DNA of 27,622 nucleotides from a virus: IMG/VR virus record IMGVR_UViG_3300024432_000059, positions 1 to 27,622 of that record. One strand, written 5' to 3'. The notes beneath the pieces were generated by a model, which worked only from the letters and a program-made list of their open reading frames with translations, was not told the DNA's origin and searched no databases. Both the position numbers and the translations under genes were made by a program. Below, in pieces: positions 6,756-13,165 of the stretch (the stretch's first letter is position 1; the number at the start of each line of letters is the position of its first letter).

Positions 6756-7049
6756 CTACTTACTACGTCCTTCGCTAAACCATATATCAGCTGCGATTTT
6801 ACTTGCTTCTTCATCAATCCAGCTGAGGCCAACCGAAGGCTCTTCTTTATCAGTCATGTTTACTTTAATGCGGTGTAGTGAGTCTCTTATCTCTCTGAAC
6901 TCTTCCTTGTGTAGAACCATGATGGTCTTCTTAAGCGTGATGTTAGCTCTCTCTAGGCCGTCCAGTCTCTTACCGAGCTTCCATAAAGTGTAAATCTCTA
7001 GCTTGAACATACCTACCATCAGCAAAACGATTAAAGATTCTACTTCCAT
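6756..7049 (-). CDS. Small protein with N-terminal membrane helix
   Basis: A 97-aa protein. Residues 1-22 (MEVESLIVLLMVGMFKLEIY) form a likely membrane helix with a reversed (acidic) N-terminus, followed by a heptad region (LGKRLDGLERANITLKKTIM) and a soluble end. The ribosome site is GGGAG. It is one of several single-helix plus coiled-coil proteins between TerS and TerL. Function unknown. Confidence 0.63.
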   Translation of the reverse strand: MEVESLIVLLMVGMFKLEIYTLWKLGKRLDGLERANITLKKTIMVLHKEEFREIRDSLHRIKVNMTDKEEPSVGLSWIDEEASKIAADIWFSEGRSK

Positions 7050-7056
7050 CTACTCC

Positions 7057-7533
7057 CTATTCTTCGAATTGCTCAATGAGCTTGTTACACATGATGACGA
7101 AAGTTGGAATCACGTTGTAAGCATAAAACTCATTGTAGCCATACTTCGTCTCTTCGGGCTTGCCTCTATTTCTCTCCGTAGCTGCTTCCTTTATATCTTC
7201 TTTTTCCTTTTCCCACGCCTTCCCAAAAACCTTGATCTTACTAAACTTATTATTGCACTCAAACTCTAACTCCACCTTAGTCCTGCAGTCATCAAACCAG
7301 ATCAGCAACAGATCTCTTAAGCCATTCATGCCAAATGCTCCCAAAAACAACTTGCTGACAATGCATGGGTCGAATCTGTCTTCAAATGCTTTAACTGATA
7401 ATGACATTGAGGCTTCTTCATACCGCAGTGTCAATATCCCTGCTTTAAATGGCTTTTCACCGTTCTTAAGTCTGAACATGTAATTAGCTATTCTTTCATT
7501 TATCAAATCTTCTTCAGTTCCGTTTTCGTACAT
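7057..7533 (-). CDS. Unknown soluble protein
   Basis: A 158-aa protein with mixed alpha/beta character. It contains a basic segment near residues 105-130 (WEKEKEDIKEAATERNRGKP) and scattered Cys. The ATG at 7533 directly abuts the stop of the upstream gene (7534) and has AAAGGA upstream. No motif ties it to a known family. It is part of the same minus-strand operon. Confidence 0.65.
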   Translation of the reverse strand: MYENGTEEDLINERIANYMFRLKNGEKPFKAGILTLRYEEASMSLSVKAFEDRFDPCIVSKLFLGAFGMNGLRDLLLIWFDDCRTKVELEFECNNKFSKIKVFGKAWEKEKEDIKEAATERNRGKPEETKYGYNEFYAYNVIPTFVIMCNKLIEQFEE

Positions 7534-7752
7534 CTAGCGTCCTTTGCTTGGGGGGTTAGGATGGTCGAAGCCAGGTTGATTCGCCAGCACATCCTTAGTA
7601 TCGGACGATACCTTTTCTTCGAGCCTCTTTTCTTTCATTATTTCCATAAAGATATTGTCCATGATTCCAGATATGCTGGCTAGGCTACATGCTATTCTAT
7701 CTAGAGCGCTCTCTATATCTTCGAGCGTGTTAACTTTTGGCAGCTTCTTCAT
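7534..7752 (-). CDS. Small protein, unknown
   Basis: A 72-aa protein, helical in its first 50 residues (LEDIESALDRIACSLASISG) and with a Pro/Gly-rich end (FDHPNPPSKGR). Its first 23 bases overlap the end of the preceding gene, with AAGGAC as ribosome site, which suggests translational coupling. Not recognised. Confidence 0.6.
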   Translation of the reverse strand: MKKLPKVNTLEDIESALDRIACSLASISGIMDNIFMEIMKEKRLEEKVSSDTKDVLANQPGFDHPNPPSKGR

Positions 7753-8101
7753 TCTTAGTCCTTTTCAGTTCTAAAAACTCATTAAGGCATACTTCTGTTT
7801 TTTCTCTTAAAAGAGTTATTGATATGTCGTTTTCGGATTCGGATTGTAGCGCTGGCTGATACGGGTCGTAAGAAATGGAATTATGGGTTCCATAGTCGTC
7901 TTCAATGCTCAGTTCAATAACTACTTCGTTGGACATGGCATAATCTATGAATGAGCTGAGGCCATCAAAGTCTAGAGCTTGAATTAATTTGGCAATCACA
8001 AGATCGGCATGTGGGGGTTGGTTAAGTTCTGTCTCAACTTCCCACCCTATAAATGTGTCTCCGCATGAGAGTGTAAAGGTGGTTATTTCGCAAGGTCTCA
8101 C
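7730..8101 (-). CDS. Unknown protein, GTG start
   Basis: A 123-aa protein starting at GTG 8101, which overlaps the TGA stop of the TerS-like gene (GTGA) and has GAGGAG upstream. The N-terminal half looks beta-rich (EITTFTLSCGDTFIGWEVET), the middle acidic, and the end a helix (CLNEFLELKRTKNEEAAKS). Coupling to the TerS-like gene suggests co-expression. No family is recognised. Confidence 0.65.
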   Translation of the reverse strand: MRPCEITTFTLSCGDTFIGWEVETELNQPPHADLVIAKLIQALDFDGLSSFIDYAMSNEVVIELSIEDDYGTHNSISYDPYQPALQSESENDISITLLREKTEVCLNEFLELKRTKNEEAAKS

Positions 8102-8607
8102 TTCATCTCCTCGGGTAGGTTGTGGGTCTTCTTCTTCACTTCCTTACTAAAGTCTTCTAAAGCGATAACGTATTTAATATCTGGGTTAATTTTCTCTTGG
8201 GATTTGATTCTTAGGTCGGATCGTTTTACTTCTAGTTCCATCCAAGAGGGTGCGTAGTTAGCTTGTTGGGACATAACCATATTGGGATTCATTTTATTTT
8301 TAAGGGCACCTATCTCTCTTCTGTTACCCATAAACTCCATAGCGCTATCTCTAGCCATTTTAAGCATGGGGAATCTATTCATAAGGCCTTTAAATGTGGA
8401 ATAGGGGATACCTTTTTCTAGGTAGAATTGAGATAGGGTAAGGGCGTTTTTATCTTCTTTGGCCCACTTGATTAAGTCGGCGGATATTCGTTCGATAAAG
8501 GGCTCTGTGACGGGGTGTTTTTTAAGGGTATAGAGGTTAGTGTACTGTTCTAGCCACATGGTCTTTTTGCGATCTGCCAGTATGTTATGCTCGTTCGATT
8601 GGCTCAT
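8098..8607 (-). CDS. Probable terminase small subunit
   Basis: A 169-aa protein from ATG 8607 (MSQSNEHN), which overlaps the upstream TGA (ATGA) and has AAAGGA before it; an ATG three codons earlier is less well placed. TerS recognises the packaging site and regulates TerL. The sequence has a helix-turn-helix-like part near residues 60-80 (LEKGIPYSTFKGLMNRFPML), then the motif NRREIGALKNKMNPNMVMSQ followed by a Trp-containing helix (YAPSWMELEVKRSDLR). I recall this arrangement from phage TerS-like proteins whose central motif is REIGAL..K.....M. There is no direct adjacency to TerL, which lies 3.3 kb downstream. The function is inferred. Confidence 0.6.
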   Translation of the reverse strand: MSQSNEHNILADRKKTMWLEQYTNLYTLKKHPVTEPFIERISADLIKWAKEDKNALTLSQFYLEKGIPYSTFKGLMNRFPMLKMARDSAMEFMGNRREIGALKNKMNPNMVMSQQANYAPSWMELEVKRSDLRIKSQEKINPDIKYVIALEDFSKEVKKKTHNLPEEMK

Positions 8608-8846
8608 GACAAGCATCCTTTGTCGTCTTTTTGGGTGGTTTTACCGGTGTAAAAGTCTTTAAGTTCTGTCAAGGTTTTGCCGTTACCGGAGCAAGCGTAA
8701 CCGCAGGTTGAGTAGTCATCGCAGGTGAAGTTATTTTTCCATATATTGAGGTCGAATCCGCATTGAGGGCATTCGGTGGTCAAGGATTCTTTAAATCCTT
8801 TTTCGTGTGGTTTATTTTCGCGTATCCATTTTCTCAGGTCTGACAT
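8604..8846 (-). CDS. Small zinc-ribbon-like protein
   Basis: An 80-aa protein with a CPQCG knuckle at about residues 26-30 and a second Cys pair in FTCDDYSTCGYAC (about 40-52), fitting a zinc ribbon. The region immediately upstream carries the strong site AAGGAGAATAGTAATG, a 16-base string that also starts the 647-aa fibre gene. Its first 35 bases overlap the end of the 142-aa gene. It may bind nucleic acid or another phage protein. Confidence 0.68.
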   Translation of the reverse strand: MSDLRKWIRENKPHEKGFKESLTTECPQCGFDLNIWKNNFTCDDYSTCGYACSGNGKTLTELKDFYTGKTTQKDDKGCLS

Positions 8847-9240
8847 TACTATTCTCCTTAAATTTGAGAACTTGGTCGCAAACGTGCGTTAAGCATGAAG
8901 CGAATCTCAGTGAAACGTTTGCTATGTTTCCTTCTGTTCCACAGATTTCGTGTTCATTTGGATCACAGGCTGAAGTTTCGGTATGTGAGTATTTTTTGTC
9001 GTTGTATTTGGCTTTGACGGTAAAGAATATTAGTTTGTCTTCGCGTAACTTTTCGAAGTCAACTGGGCCAAATTTGTGTATGGAGTCGGAAACGGACTGA
9101 ACGATTTCGATATACTTTGGGGTATCGGAAGCGGTTAAAATGTCCATTTCATAATTGTCGCTATACAGGTAGCCATCTTCCACCTTAGGGGTTGATTTCC
9201 ATGTTATCAAAAATTTAATTTGGGGCGTGCTTTTAGTCAT
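8812..9240 (-). CDS. Unknown protein
   Basis: A 142-aa protein with alternating beta-like segments (IKFLITWKSTPKVEDGYLY) and four Cys in the second half (SACDPNEHEICG, FASCLTHVC). It lies between the replication initiator and the zinc-ribbon gene in a continuous operon. I do not recognise it. Confidence 0.65.
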   Translation of the reverse strand: MTKSTPQIKFLITWKSTPKVEDGYLYSDNYEMDILTASDTPKYIEIVQSVSDSIHKFGPVDFEKLREDKLIFFTVKAKYNDKKYSHTETSACDPNEHEICGTEGNIANVSLRFASCLTHVCDQVLKFKENSNVRPEKMDTRK

Positions 9241-9283
9241 CGATTTTCTTTCTTTGCAATGGCATAGGAGTTTCTATTATATA

Positions 9284-10477
9284 TCATTGGGGTGCACATT
9301 CGATAGCTTTTTTCGTAAATCGCATTTTAAAAGATTCGAAGTTCTTGAGAGCTTCGTCTTCCCCCAGCAAGCGAACGAGGTTAGCCATGGCTTCACGGAA
9401 CCCTTCGATCTTCTCTGGTTCATGGTACTTAGTAACTTCTTCTTTGTAGTCGTAAGTATAGTCGGGTTTCTCCCATATCTTGTTGCGTTCGTGCATTGGT
9501 CGTCCTTGGGGTGTAGTGATTGTTATGGTCTTGGAGTTGAGAGGGTTCTTCTCTGCTAGGGAGAATTCATATCTCTCAAAAAGAGCGTAGTTGAGGTTAA
9601 GGTTTTGTTCTTGGGTGTCTTTATGGGCAATAGCGTGTAGATAAGCGTAAGGGTTTTTGATATCTATGCCCTTTTTTAGGGATTTTATTAGTTTATCATG
9701 TGCCACGCGTAGCGCACTGTCAGGAAAGATGGATAGATTTGCTTTCCCGTATCTTGATAGGTCTAATGTCTTGGCTATTTCTTCTATTGCTTTCACTCGT
9801 GCGGCTATATCTTCTTTCGTCATCACCATCCCTTTCCTCCGGTATGGACGAACGGGTGGTGGGCAATTTTGGTTATGTTTTGTCAATTGTGTAAAAAAGC
9901 TACCGTTTTGACCGTGCGCCCTCTTACTATTGTAAGTTAAGTAACTACTTGAACATGATTTTCTATAACTATTTAACTTACTACTAACTAAATAATTCAA
10001 TTGTGTGAGATTGTTCTGGTATCGTTCGATACCGAGGCTCGTTATGAAGCTACTTATTTTGTTTATAACACGCTTAAGCCTGAAAAGGGAAGATAATTTG
10101 TAGATAGAAGGCTGCCAGTGGCGATAAATCGTGCGTAAAAGCCCGTAAGCCCTTAACTTACGTACGATGCGACATACCTCTTCACGAGTATATCCTATGG
10201 CTCGGCCTATAGTAGATTGTGATACGAAAACGTGTTTGTAGATCTGAGAGAGATACACTAAGTGGTTGAGAACAAGACGATCACCCTTGGTTAGATGGTC
10301 CCTGACGAACTCTCGGGGGTTAAACCTGAAATAAGAATGCGGTGATGGTAAAGTCCATGTAAGAGAAGAAGTCTTTCTATTGCAAACAGTCTTTTTTACT
10401 GAGTCCATTAGGGTTTTTCTTTTCTCTTCTTGACTTTGGCGGGAGATGAGGGTAAGTTGGTTTTGGTGGTTTGTCAT
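9284..10477 (-). CDS. Replication initiator-like protein with winged helix
   Basis: A 397-aa protein. Residues about 52-130 form a winged-helix domain (DRLVLNHLVYLSQIYKHVFV then QSTIGRAIGYTREEVCRIVR and KLRAYGLLRTI), typical of phage and plasmid initiators and DnaD/O-like replisome organisers. A Ser/Asn/Tyr-rich linker (about 145-210) and a helical C-terminal domain with KNPYAYLHAIA follow; the NPYAYL-type motif is common in phage primosomal proteins. The linker DNA carries inverted repeats and is AT-rich, as in lambda O where the origin lies inside the gene. The ATG at 10477 is only a few bases after the predicted transcription start. It is the first gene of the minus operon. Confidence 0.72.
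   Translation of the reverse strand: MTNHQNQLTLISRQSQEEKRKTLMDSVKKTVCNRKTSSLTWTLPSPHSYFRFNPREFVRDHLTKGDRLVLNHLVYLSQIYKHVFVSQSTIGRAIGYTREEVCRIVRKLRAYGLLRTIYRHWQPSIYKLSSLFRLKRVINKISSFITSLGIERYQNNLTQLNYLVSSKLNSYRKSCSSSYLTYNSKRAHGQNGSFFTQLTKHNQNCPPPVRPYRRKGMVMTKEDIAARVKAIEEIAKTLDLSRYGKANLSIFPDSALRVAHDKLIKSLKKGIDIKNPYAYLHAIAHKDTQEQNLNLNYALFERYEFSLAEKNPLNSKTITITTPQGRPMHERNKIWEKPDYTYDYKEEVTKYHEPEKIEGFREAMANLVRLLGEDEALKNFESFKMRFTKKAIECAPQ
9887..10033. other. Candidate replication origin inside the initiator gene
   Basis: This AT-rich stretch encodes the linker of the initiator. It contains a perfect 9-bp inverted repeat (GTAAGTTAA at 9932-9940 and TTAACTTAC at 9973-9981), two copies of CAATTGTGT (starting near 9884 and 9999), and a perfect dyad GGTATCG-TT-CGATACC at 10018-10033. 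Origins embedded in initiator genes are known from lambda-type phages. No regular iteron array is evident, so this is a candidate only. Confidence 0.35.
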
Positions 10478-10486
10478 AGTAAATAA

Positions 10487-10515
10487 ATCATCACAAATTT
10501 CCCGGAGAGTGTCAA
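10487..10515 (-). promoter_or_regulatory. Promoter for the minus-strand operon
   Basis: On the minus strand TTGACA (10515-10510) is followed 17 bases later by GATGAT (10492-10487). Transcription would begin about 10480, only three bases before the ATG at 10477, implying a nearly leaderless message or use of an internal start. Confidence 0.5.
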
Positions 10516-10537
10516 AACTATCCGGGATTTCTTTTTA
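10501..10537 (+). terminator. Hairpin with U-tract in the divergent region
   Basis: CCCGGA (10501-10506) and TCCGGG (10521-10526) form a 6-bp stem, followed by ATTTCTTTTT on the plus strand. It lies upstream of the plus-strand genes and overlaps the -35 and spacer of the minus promoter, so it may be an attenuator or an operator rather than a simple terminator. Confidence 0.45.
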
Positions 10538-10558
10538 TTCATAGACCGGAGATAGGAG

Positions 10559-11077
10559 ATGGAAGAAGAAAAGAACACGAAGAAAAAAGATATTCAAGAT
10601 CTAATTTCTCATATTAAATCAGGAGCAGAGGATAAGGCAGACTTCGCAAAATTTATAGATGATCTAGGACCAGACGTTGAAAATGAGGCCCAATGGTTCG
10701 GATTTGCTATGTTTTCTTTAATGATGCTGACGTTCCACAGAGAAGAATACACGAAAATCTATGGTGAAAAATTCCTAAATGAGATCGAAGTAAAATTTCA
10801 ACGTATAGCCAAGTGGAAGAGAGGAGAAGAAGAAAACGCGAAGAAAGAAGCTATTCTTGACCTACTTTCTCAGGTTGAAGATAAATTTGATGAGAACGTA
10901 CTTAAAGATTTTGGCTTAAAACTAGTGGTTGAGGACGCACAGAGTGTTAAAGATTATGCTATATTTTCAACAATGGTGCTAACGTACCAAAGAGACCCCT
11001 GCGAAGTAGGATACGATGAAGAATACTTAGAAAAGTTGAGCATTCTTCTTGCAAAAGTTACCAAAAACAGGAGATAG
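10559..11077 (+). CDS. Unknown protein with internal duplication
   Basis: A 172-aa acidic helical protein made of two related halves: residues about 10-90 (IQDLISHIKSG ... WFGFAMFSLMMLTFHREEY) and about 95-170 (ILDLLSQVEDK ... DYAIFSTMVLTYQRDPCEV). The shared pattern is D-L-(I/L)-S near each start and FS-M-LT-(F/Y)-x-R-(E/D) in each middle. It starts MEEEK behind GGAGATAGGAG, a leader almost identical to those of the next two genes. It is the first gene of the plus cluster. No family recognised. Confidence 0.7.
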   Translation: MEEEKNTKKKDIQDLISHIKSGAEDKADFAKFIDDLGPDVENEAQWFGFAMFSLMMLTFHREEYTKIYGEKFLNEIEVKFQRIAKWKRGEEENAKKEAILDLLSQVEDKFDENVLKDFGLKLVVEDAQSVKDYAIFSTMVLTYQRDPCEVGYDEEYLEKLSILLAKVTKNRR

Positions 11078-11080
11078 AAG

Positions 11081-11446
11081 ATGGAAGAAGAAAAATACAT
11101 GACTAAGATCTTTAAGTTAGAAATAAACTTGCCGTGTTCCAAGCTTGAATTCCTCATTCAGGAGTTGCCTGTTTCCTTAAATAGAGTTTCAAATCAAATA
11201 AACGAAATATTTGGAAAAACAGGAACTGATAATATGCTAAATTACGCCCAACACTTTGGACGCGATGTAGGCCATACCTTTCCAAATGCTATAACAGTAA
11301 GAATAACGGACGTTATAGAGGGATCAGTATACGTCGAAGAAAGAATGCGCATTGAAGACGAAATGTCACCATTAAATCTTCGAGAAAAATTTGAAGACTT
11401 ATTGTGCTCTTTATGGGCTACATTGAATGTTGATCTACACAGATAG
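11081..11446 (+). CDS. Unknown protein (MEEEK start)
   Basis: A 121-aa alpha/beta protein starting MEEEKYMTKIFKLEINLP. The leader AGGAGATAGAAG contains the stop codon of the previous gene. Segment AITVRITDVIEGSVYVEERM suggests a beta hairpin, and the end is helical. No recognised motif. Co-transcribed with its neighbours. Confidence 0.65.
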   Translation: MEEEKYMTKIFKLEINLPCSKLEFLIQELPVSLNRVSNQINEIFGKTGTDNMLNYAQHFGRDVGHTFPNAITVRITDVIEGSVYVEERMRIEDEMSPLNLREKFEDLLCSLWATLNVDLHR

Positions 11447-11460
11447 ACGGGAGATAGAAG

Positions 11461-11814
11461 ATGGAAGAAGAAATATCACTAAAAATGATAAAAGAACTAT
11501 GGTCAAAAATAGAAAACAAAGACGAGTGTAGAAAAATAATTGAGATTGTTGTTCCTTATCTCGTACGTGGAAAATTAACGTGCCATGAGGCTGTTGAAGT
11601 CATCACCAACTATAAAAGTAAAGTGACCAGTAGGATACCCTTTTTATGGAAGAGGAACAGCAAGAAGTTGTTAGATTATTTAGAGGATACACGTCAGGAA
11701 GTTGATGACATGAGCGAAGTTAACAAAATCCTAGGCCTCAGGTTACAGGATTCAAATATATCTAAAACCCTGTCAGAGGTGTTAGCTAATCTCAAAAATA
11801 GCCTAGACGAATGA
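11461..11814 (+). CDS. Unknown helical protein (MEEE start)
   Basis: A 117-aa mostly helical, charged protein starting MEEEISLKMIKELW, again behind GGAGATAGAAG. It has a central basic segment (KVTSRIPFLWKRNSKKLL) and an acidic second half. It ends the first plus-strand group; a dyad and a U-tract terminator lie downstream. No family recognised. Confidence 0.65.
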   Translation: MEEEISLKMIKELWSKIENKDECRKIIEIVVPYLVRGKLTCHEAVEVITNYKSKVTSRIPFLWKRNSKKLLDYLEDTRQEVDDMSEVNKILGLRLQDSNISKTLSEVLANLKNSLDE

Positions 11815-11838
11815 AAACAATAAGACGATAATCTTTTT

Positions 11839-11904
11839 GACGACCTGAGCTGTATTTATTGTTAATTAGATCGCCAATATATTTATTAAATCCCTCAGGT
11901 CGTC
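11839..11904 (+). terminator. Perfect 11-bp inverted repeat after the MEEE genes
   Basis: GACGACCTGAG (11839-11849) and CTCAGGTCGTC (11894-11904) are perfect complements separated by 44 AT-rich bases. A T-rich stretch (TTATTTTTG) follows five bases later. It could end transcription of the 10559-11814 group, or be a pair of operator sites; the long loop makes an intrinsic terminator uncertain. Confidence 0.45.
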
Positions 11905-11950
11905 TCAAACTTATTTTTGCCTCCCAGAGCAGCGTTTCGCTTATTTCTTA

Positions 11951-11979
11951 TTGACATTTAAAATGTGTCATTTTATTCT
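11951..11979 (+). promoter_or_regulatory. Promoter with overlapping palindrome
   Basis: TTGACA (11951-11956), 17-base spacer, TATTCT (11974-11979). The palindrome ACATTT-A-AAATGT (11954-11966) overlaps the -35 and spacer, a usual position for a repressor operator. The nearest complete plus-strand gene starts 250 bases downstream, beyond a strong terminator. Confidence 0.45.
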
Positions 11980-11985
11980 CCTTTT

Positions 11986-12137
11986 GATATAGAAGCTATC
12001 TATAGCATTTACTTTGTGAAAATTCTCGAGGTGTTTCCTTTAGATGCTTTTATTTTGAAGAGACTGTTCTGGCCATTTTGATAAATTTGAATTTGAACCT
12101 CAATTTTTTAAAGTGGCCAGAATAGTTTTCTTTTTTT
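11986..12137 (+). ncRNA. Candidate small RNA
   Basis: The stretch between the promoter at 11951-11979 and the terminator at 12064-12137 would give a transcript of about 150 bases. I find no convincing coding frame in it. The end would be a long hairpin plus U-tract, typical of bacterial and phage sRNAs. The whole non-coding gap (11815-12228) otherwise holds only the 11-bp inverted repeat and the next promoter. Confidence 0.35.
12064..12137 (+). terminator. Rho-independent terminator
   Basis: CTGTTCTGGCCATTTT (12064-12079) pairs with AAAGTGGCCAGAATAG (12110-12125) over 16 positions, two of them G-U, with further pairing inside the loop. TTTTCTTTTTTT follows. It isolates the upstream group from the promoter that begins at 12148. 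Confidence 0.8.
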
Positions 12138-12147
12138 AGCTACTTCT

Positions 12148-12176
12148 TTGACATATAAAACTACGTGTTATAGTAT
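12148..12176 (+). promoter_or_regulatory. Sigma70-type promoter of the ribbon-helix-helix gene
   Basis: TTGACA (12148-12153), 17 bases, TAGTAT (12171-12176), with an overlapping TATAGT at 12169. The downstream leader ends in GCGCCCGGGGGGG and GGGAAACC before ATG, and closely resembles the leader at 26121-26190. Confidence 0.7.
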
Positions 12177-12211
12177 ATATACGTTAAAAGTAAATATTAA
12201 ACAAAGCGCCC

Positions 12212-12218
12212 GGGGGGG
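12212..12218 (+). other. G7 run in the leader
   Basis: A run of seven G, preceded by GCGCCC, ten bases before ATG 12229. Similar runs occur at 26164-26169 and 26787-26794. It may act as an extended ribosome site, and homopolymer slippage could alter spacing. Confidence 0.5.
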
Positions 12219-12228
12219 CAGGGAAACC

Positions 12229-12471
12229 ATGAAAAACTTGAACTGGAAAGTAATAAAAAAAGAGGTAGGAATGAGTAACGAAGTAAAAGTCTTAAACATG
12301 AAAATACCGGCAGTCATACACAAAGAAATTAAGGTCATAGCTGCCGAAGAAAATAAGACAATGAAAGATGTCGTCATCAAATCAATCAAGCAGTACAGAT
12401 CAAACAAGAGCCTTAAACATCAAATCTATAAGCTGAAGTATGACGCACAAGAAGATAACAATGAAAATTAG
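12229..12471 (+). CDS. Ribbon-helix-helix (Arc/CopG-like) DNA-binding protein
   Basis: An 80-aa protein from ATG 12229; a second start at 12271 (MSNEVKVLN) has its own good site GAGGTAGGA and would give just the DNA-binding core. The core VKVLNMKIPAVIHKEIKVIA then AEENKTMKDVVIKSIKQY has the beta-strand, helix, helix pattern of ribbon-helix-helix repressors, with a basic C-terminal extension. Such dimers bind short operator repeats and usually autoregulate. It has its own promoter and no toxin partner next to it, so a transcription regulator is more likely than an antitoxin. The upstream frame to 12148 overlaps the promoter and is not used. Confidence 0.72.
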   Translation: MKNLNWKVIKKEVGMSNEVKVLNMKIPAVIHKEIKVIAAEENKTMKDVVIKSIKQYRSNKSLKHQIYKLKYDAQEDNNEN

Positions 12472-12566
12472 GATCCCAGTCTTTAGTAGTATTTATTAAT
12501 CAACCTTATTCGACTACTTAAGTAAGCGATGTTATTGGATACGCTAAAAGTACCCACTGGGGTCCT
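12471..12566 (+). other. Inverted repeat between regulator and ERF1
   Basis: GGATCCCAGT (12471-12480) and ACTGGGGTCC (12557-12566) are complementary at nine of ten positions and enclose about 76 bases. No U-tract follows. It may fold the leader of the ERF1 message. Confidence 0.35.
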
Positions 12567-12592
12567 AAGCATAATACAATGAAGGATAAATA

Positions 12593-13138
12593 ATGGAAGA
12601 AGAAAAGACACTTAACTTCACTGAAGAGCGACTAAGCGAACTAACTACTCTTCAAAAATACGCACGCCAGGTGGCCAAGAAAGAATTCTTCTACAATATT
12701 ATGTCTCCGCAAGTCAATGAACTTGTTAAAGCTATTACCGAGTTTAAGAAGACAATGAAAGAAATGAAAACAGATAAGGCCGCTGGGGGTAGGTATAAAT
12801 ATCAAAGCCTACCAGCTCTCCTGACTGCAATATCGCCAGCGTTGGCTAAACATGGTTGTACGTGTATGCAGCCTGTTCACTCAATAGCCGACAAAACATA
12901 TGTAATCACAATGATATTGCATACCAGCGGCCAATATATTAGATCGGTCAGTGCCGTTCCTGAAAAATACACCATGGCTGGCAAGGTAGTTATCACTAGC
13001 GAAAACTTACAAGCAATGGGGGGCGCCCTTACTTACACAAAACGACACGCACTGAAGTCTATGTTAGGGATAGACGCAGACGAAGACACAGATGGTAACA
13101 GCCCTTACACCGCAAGGAGTAATGGATATGGGAACTAA
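12593..13138 (+). CDS. ERF-family single-strand annealing protein 1
   Basis: A 181-aa protein of the ERF superfamily, which anneals complementary single strands in phage recombination and genome circularisation. Family features are the YKYQSLPALLTAISPALAKH region (about 68-88), a beta segment YVITMILHTSGQYI, and the hallmark GALTYTKRHALKSMLGID followed by an acidic run (DADEDTDGN, about 143-168). It starts MEEEKT, like three genes upstream, and ends NGYGN. That tail is repeated at 13585-13604 behind the next gene. A second ERF-type gene lies 1 kb downstream. Confidence 0.85.
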   Translation: MEEEKTLNFTEERLSELTTLQKYARQVAKKEFFYNIMSPQVNELVKAITEFKKTMKEMKTDKAAGGRYKYQSLPALLTAISPALAKHGCTCMQPVHSIADKTYVITMILHTSGQYIRSVSAVPEKYTMAGKVVITSENLQAMGGALTYTKRHALKSMLGIDADEDTDGNSPYTARSNGYGN

Positions 13139-13165
13139 TAGGAAATTTCAAACTTAAGGAACTAA

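Noticed and set aside
11948-11971. Seven-codon minus-strand frame (MTHFKCQ) with a good GGAG site
   Set aside because: It is too short to support and coincides with the palindrome at the plus-strand promoter; it could be a leader peptide but nothing follows it.
12148-12228. Upstream extension of the ribbon-helix-helix gene
   Set aside because: The segment contains the promoter and leader; the ATG at 12229 or 12271 has a ribosome site.
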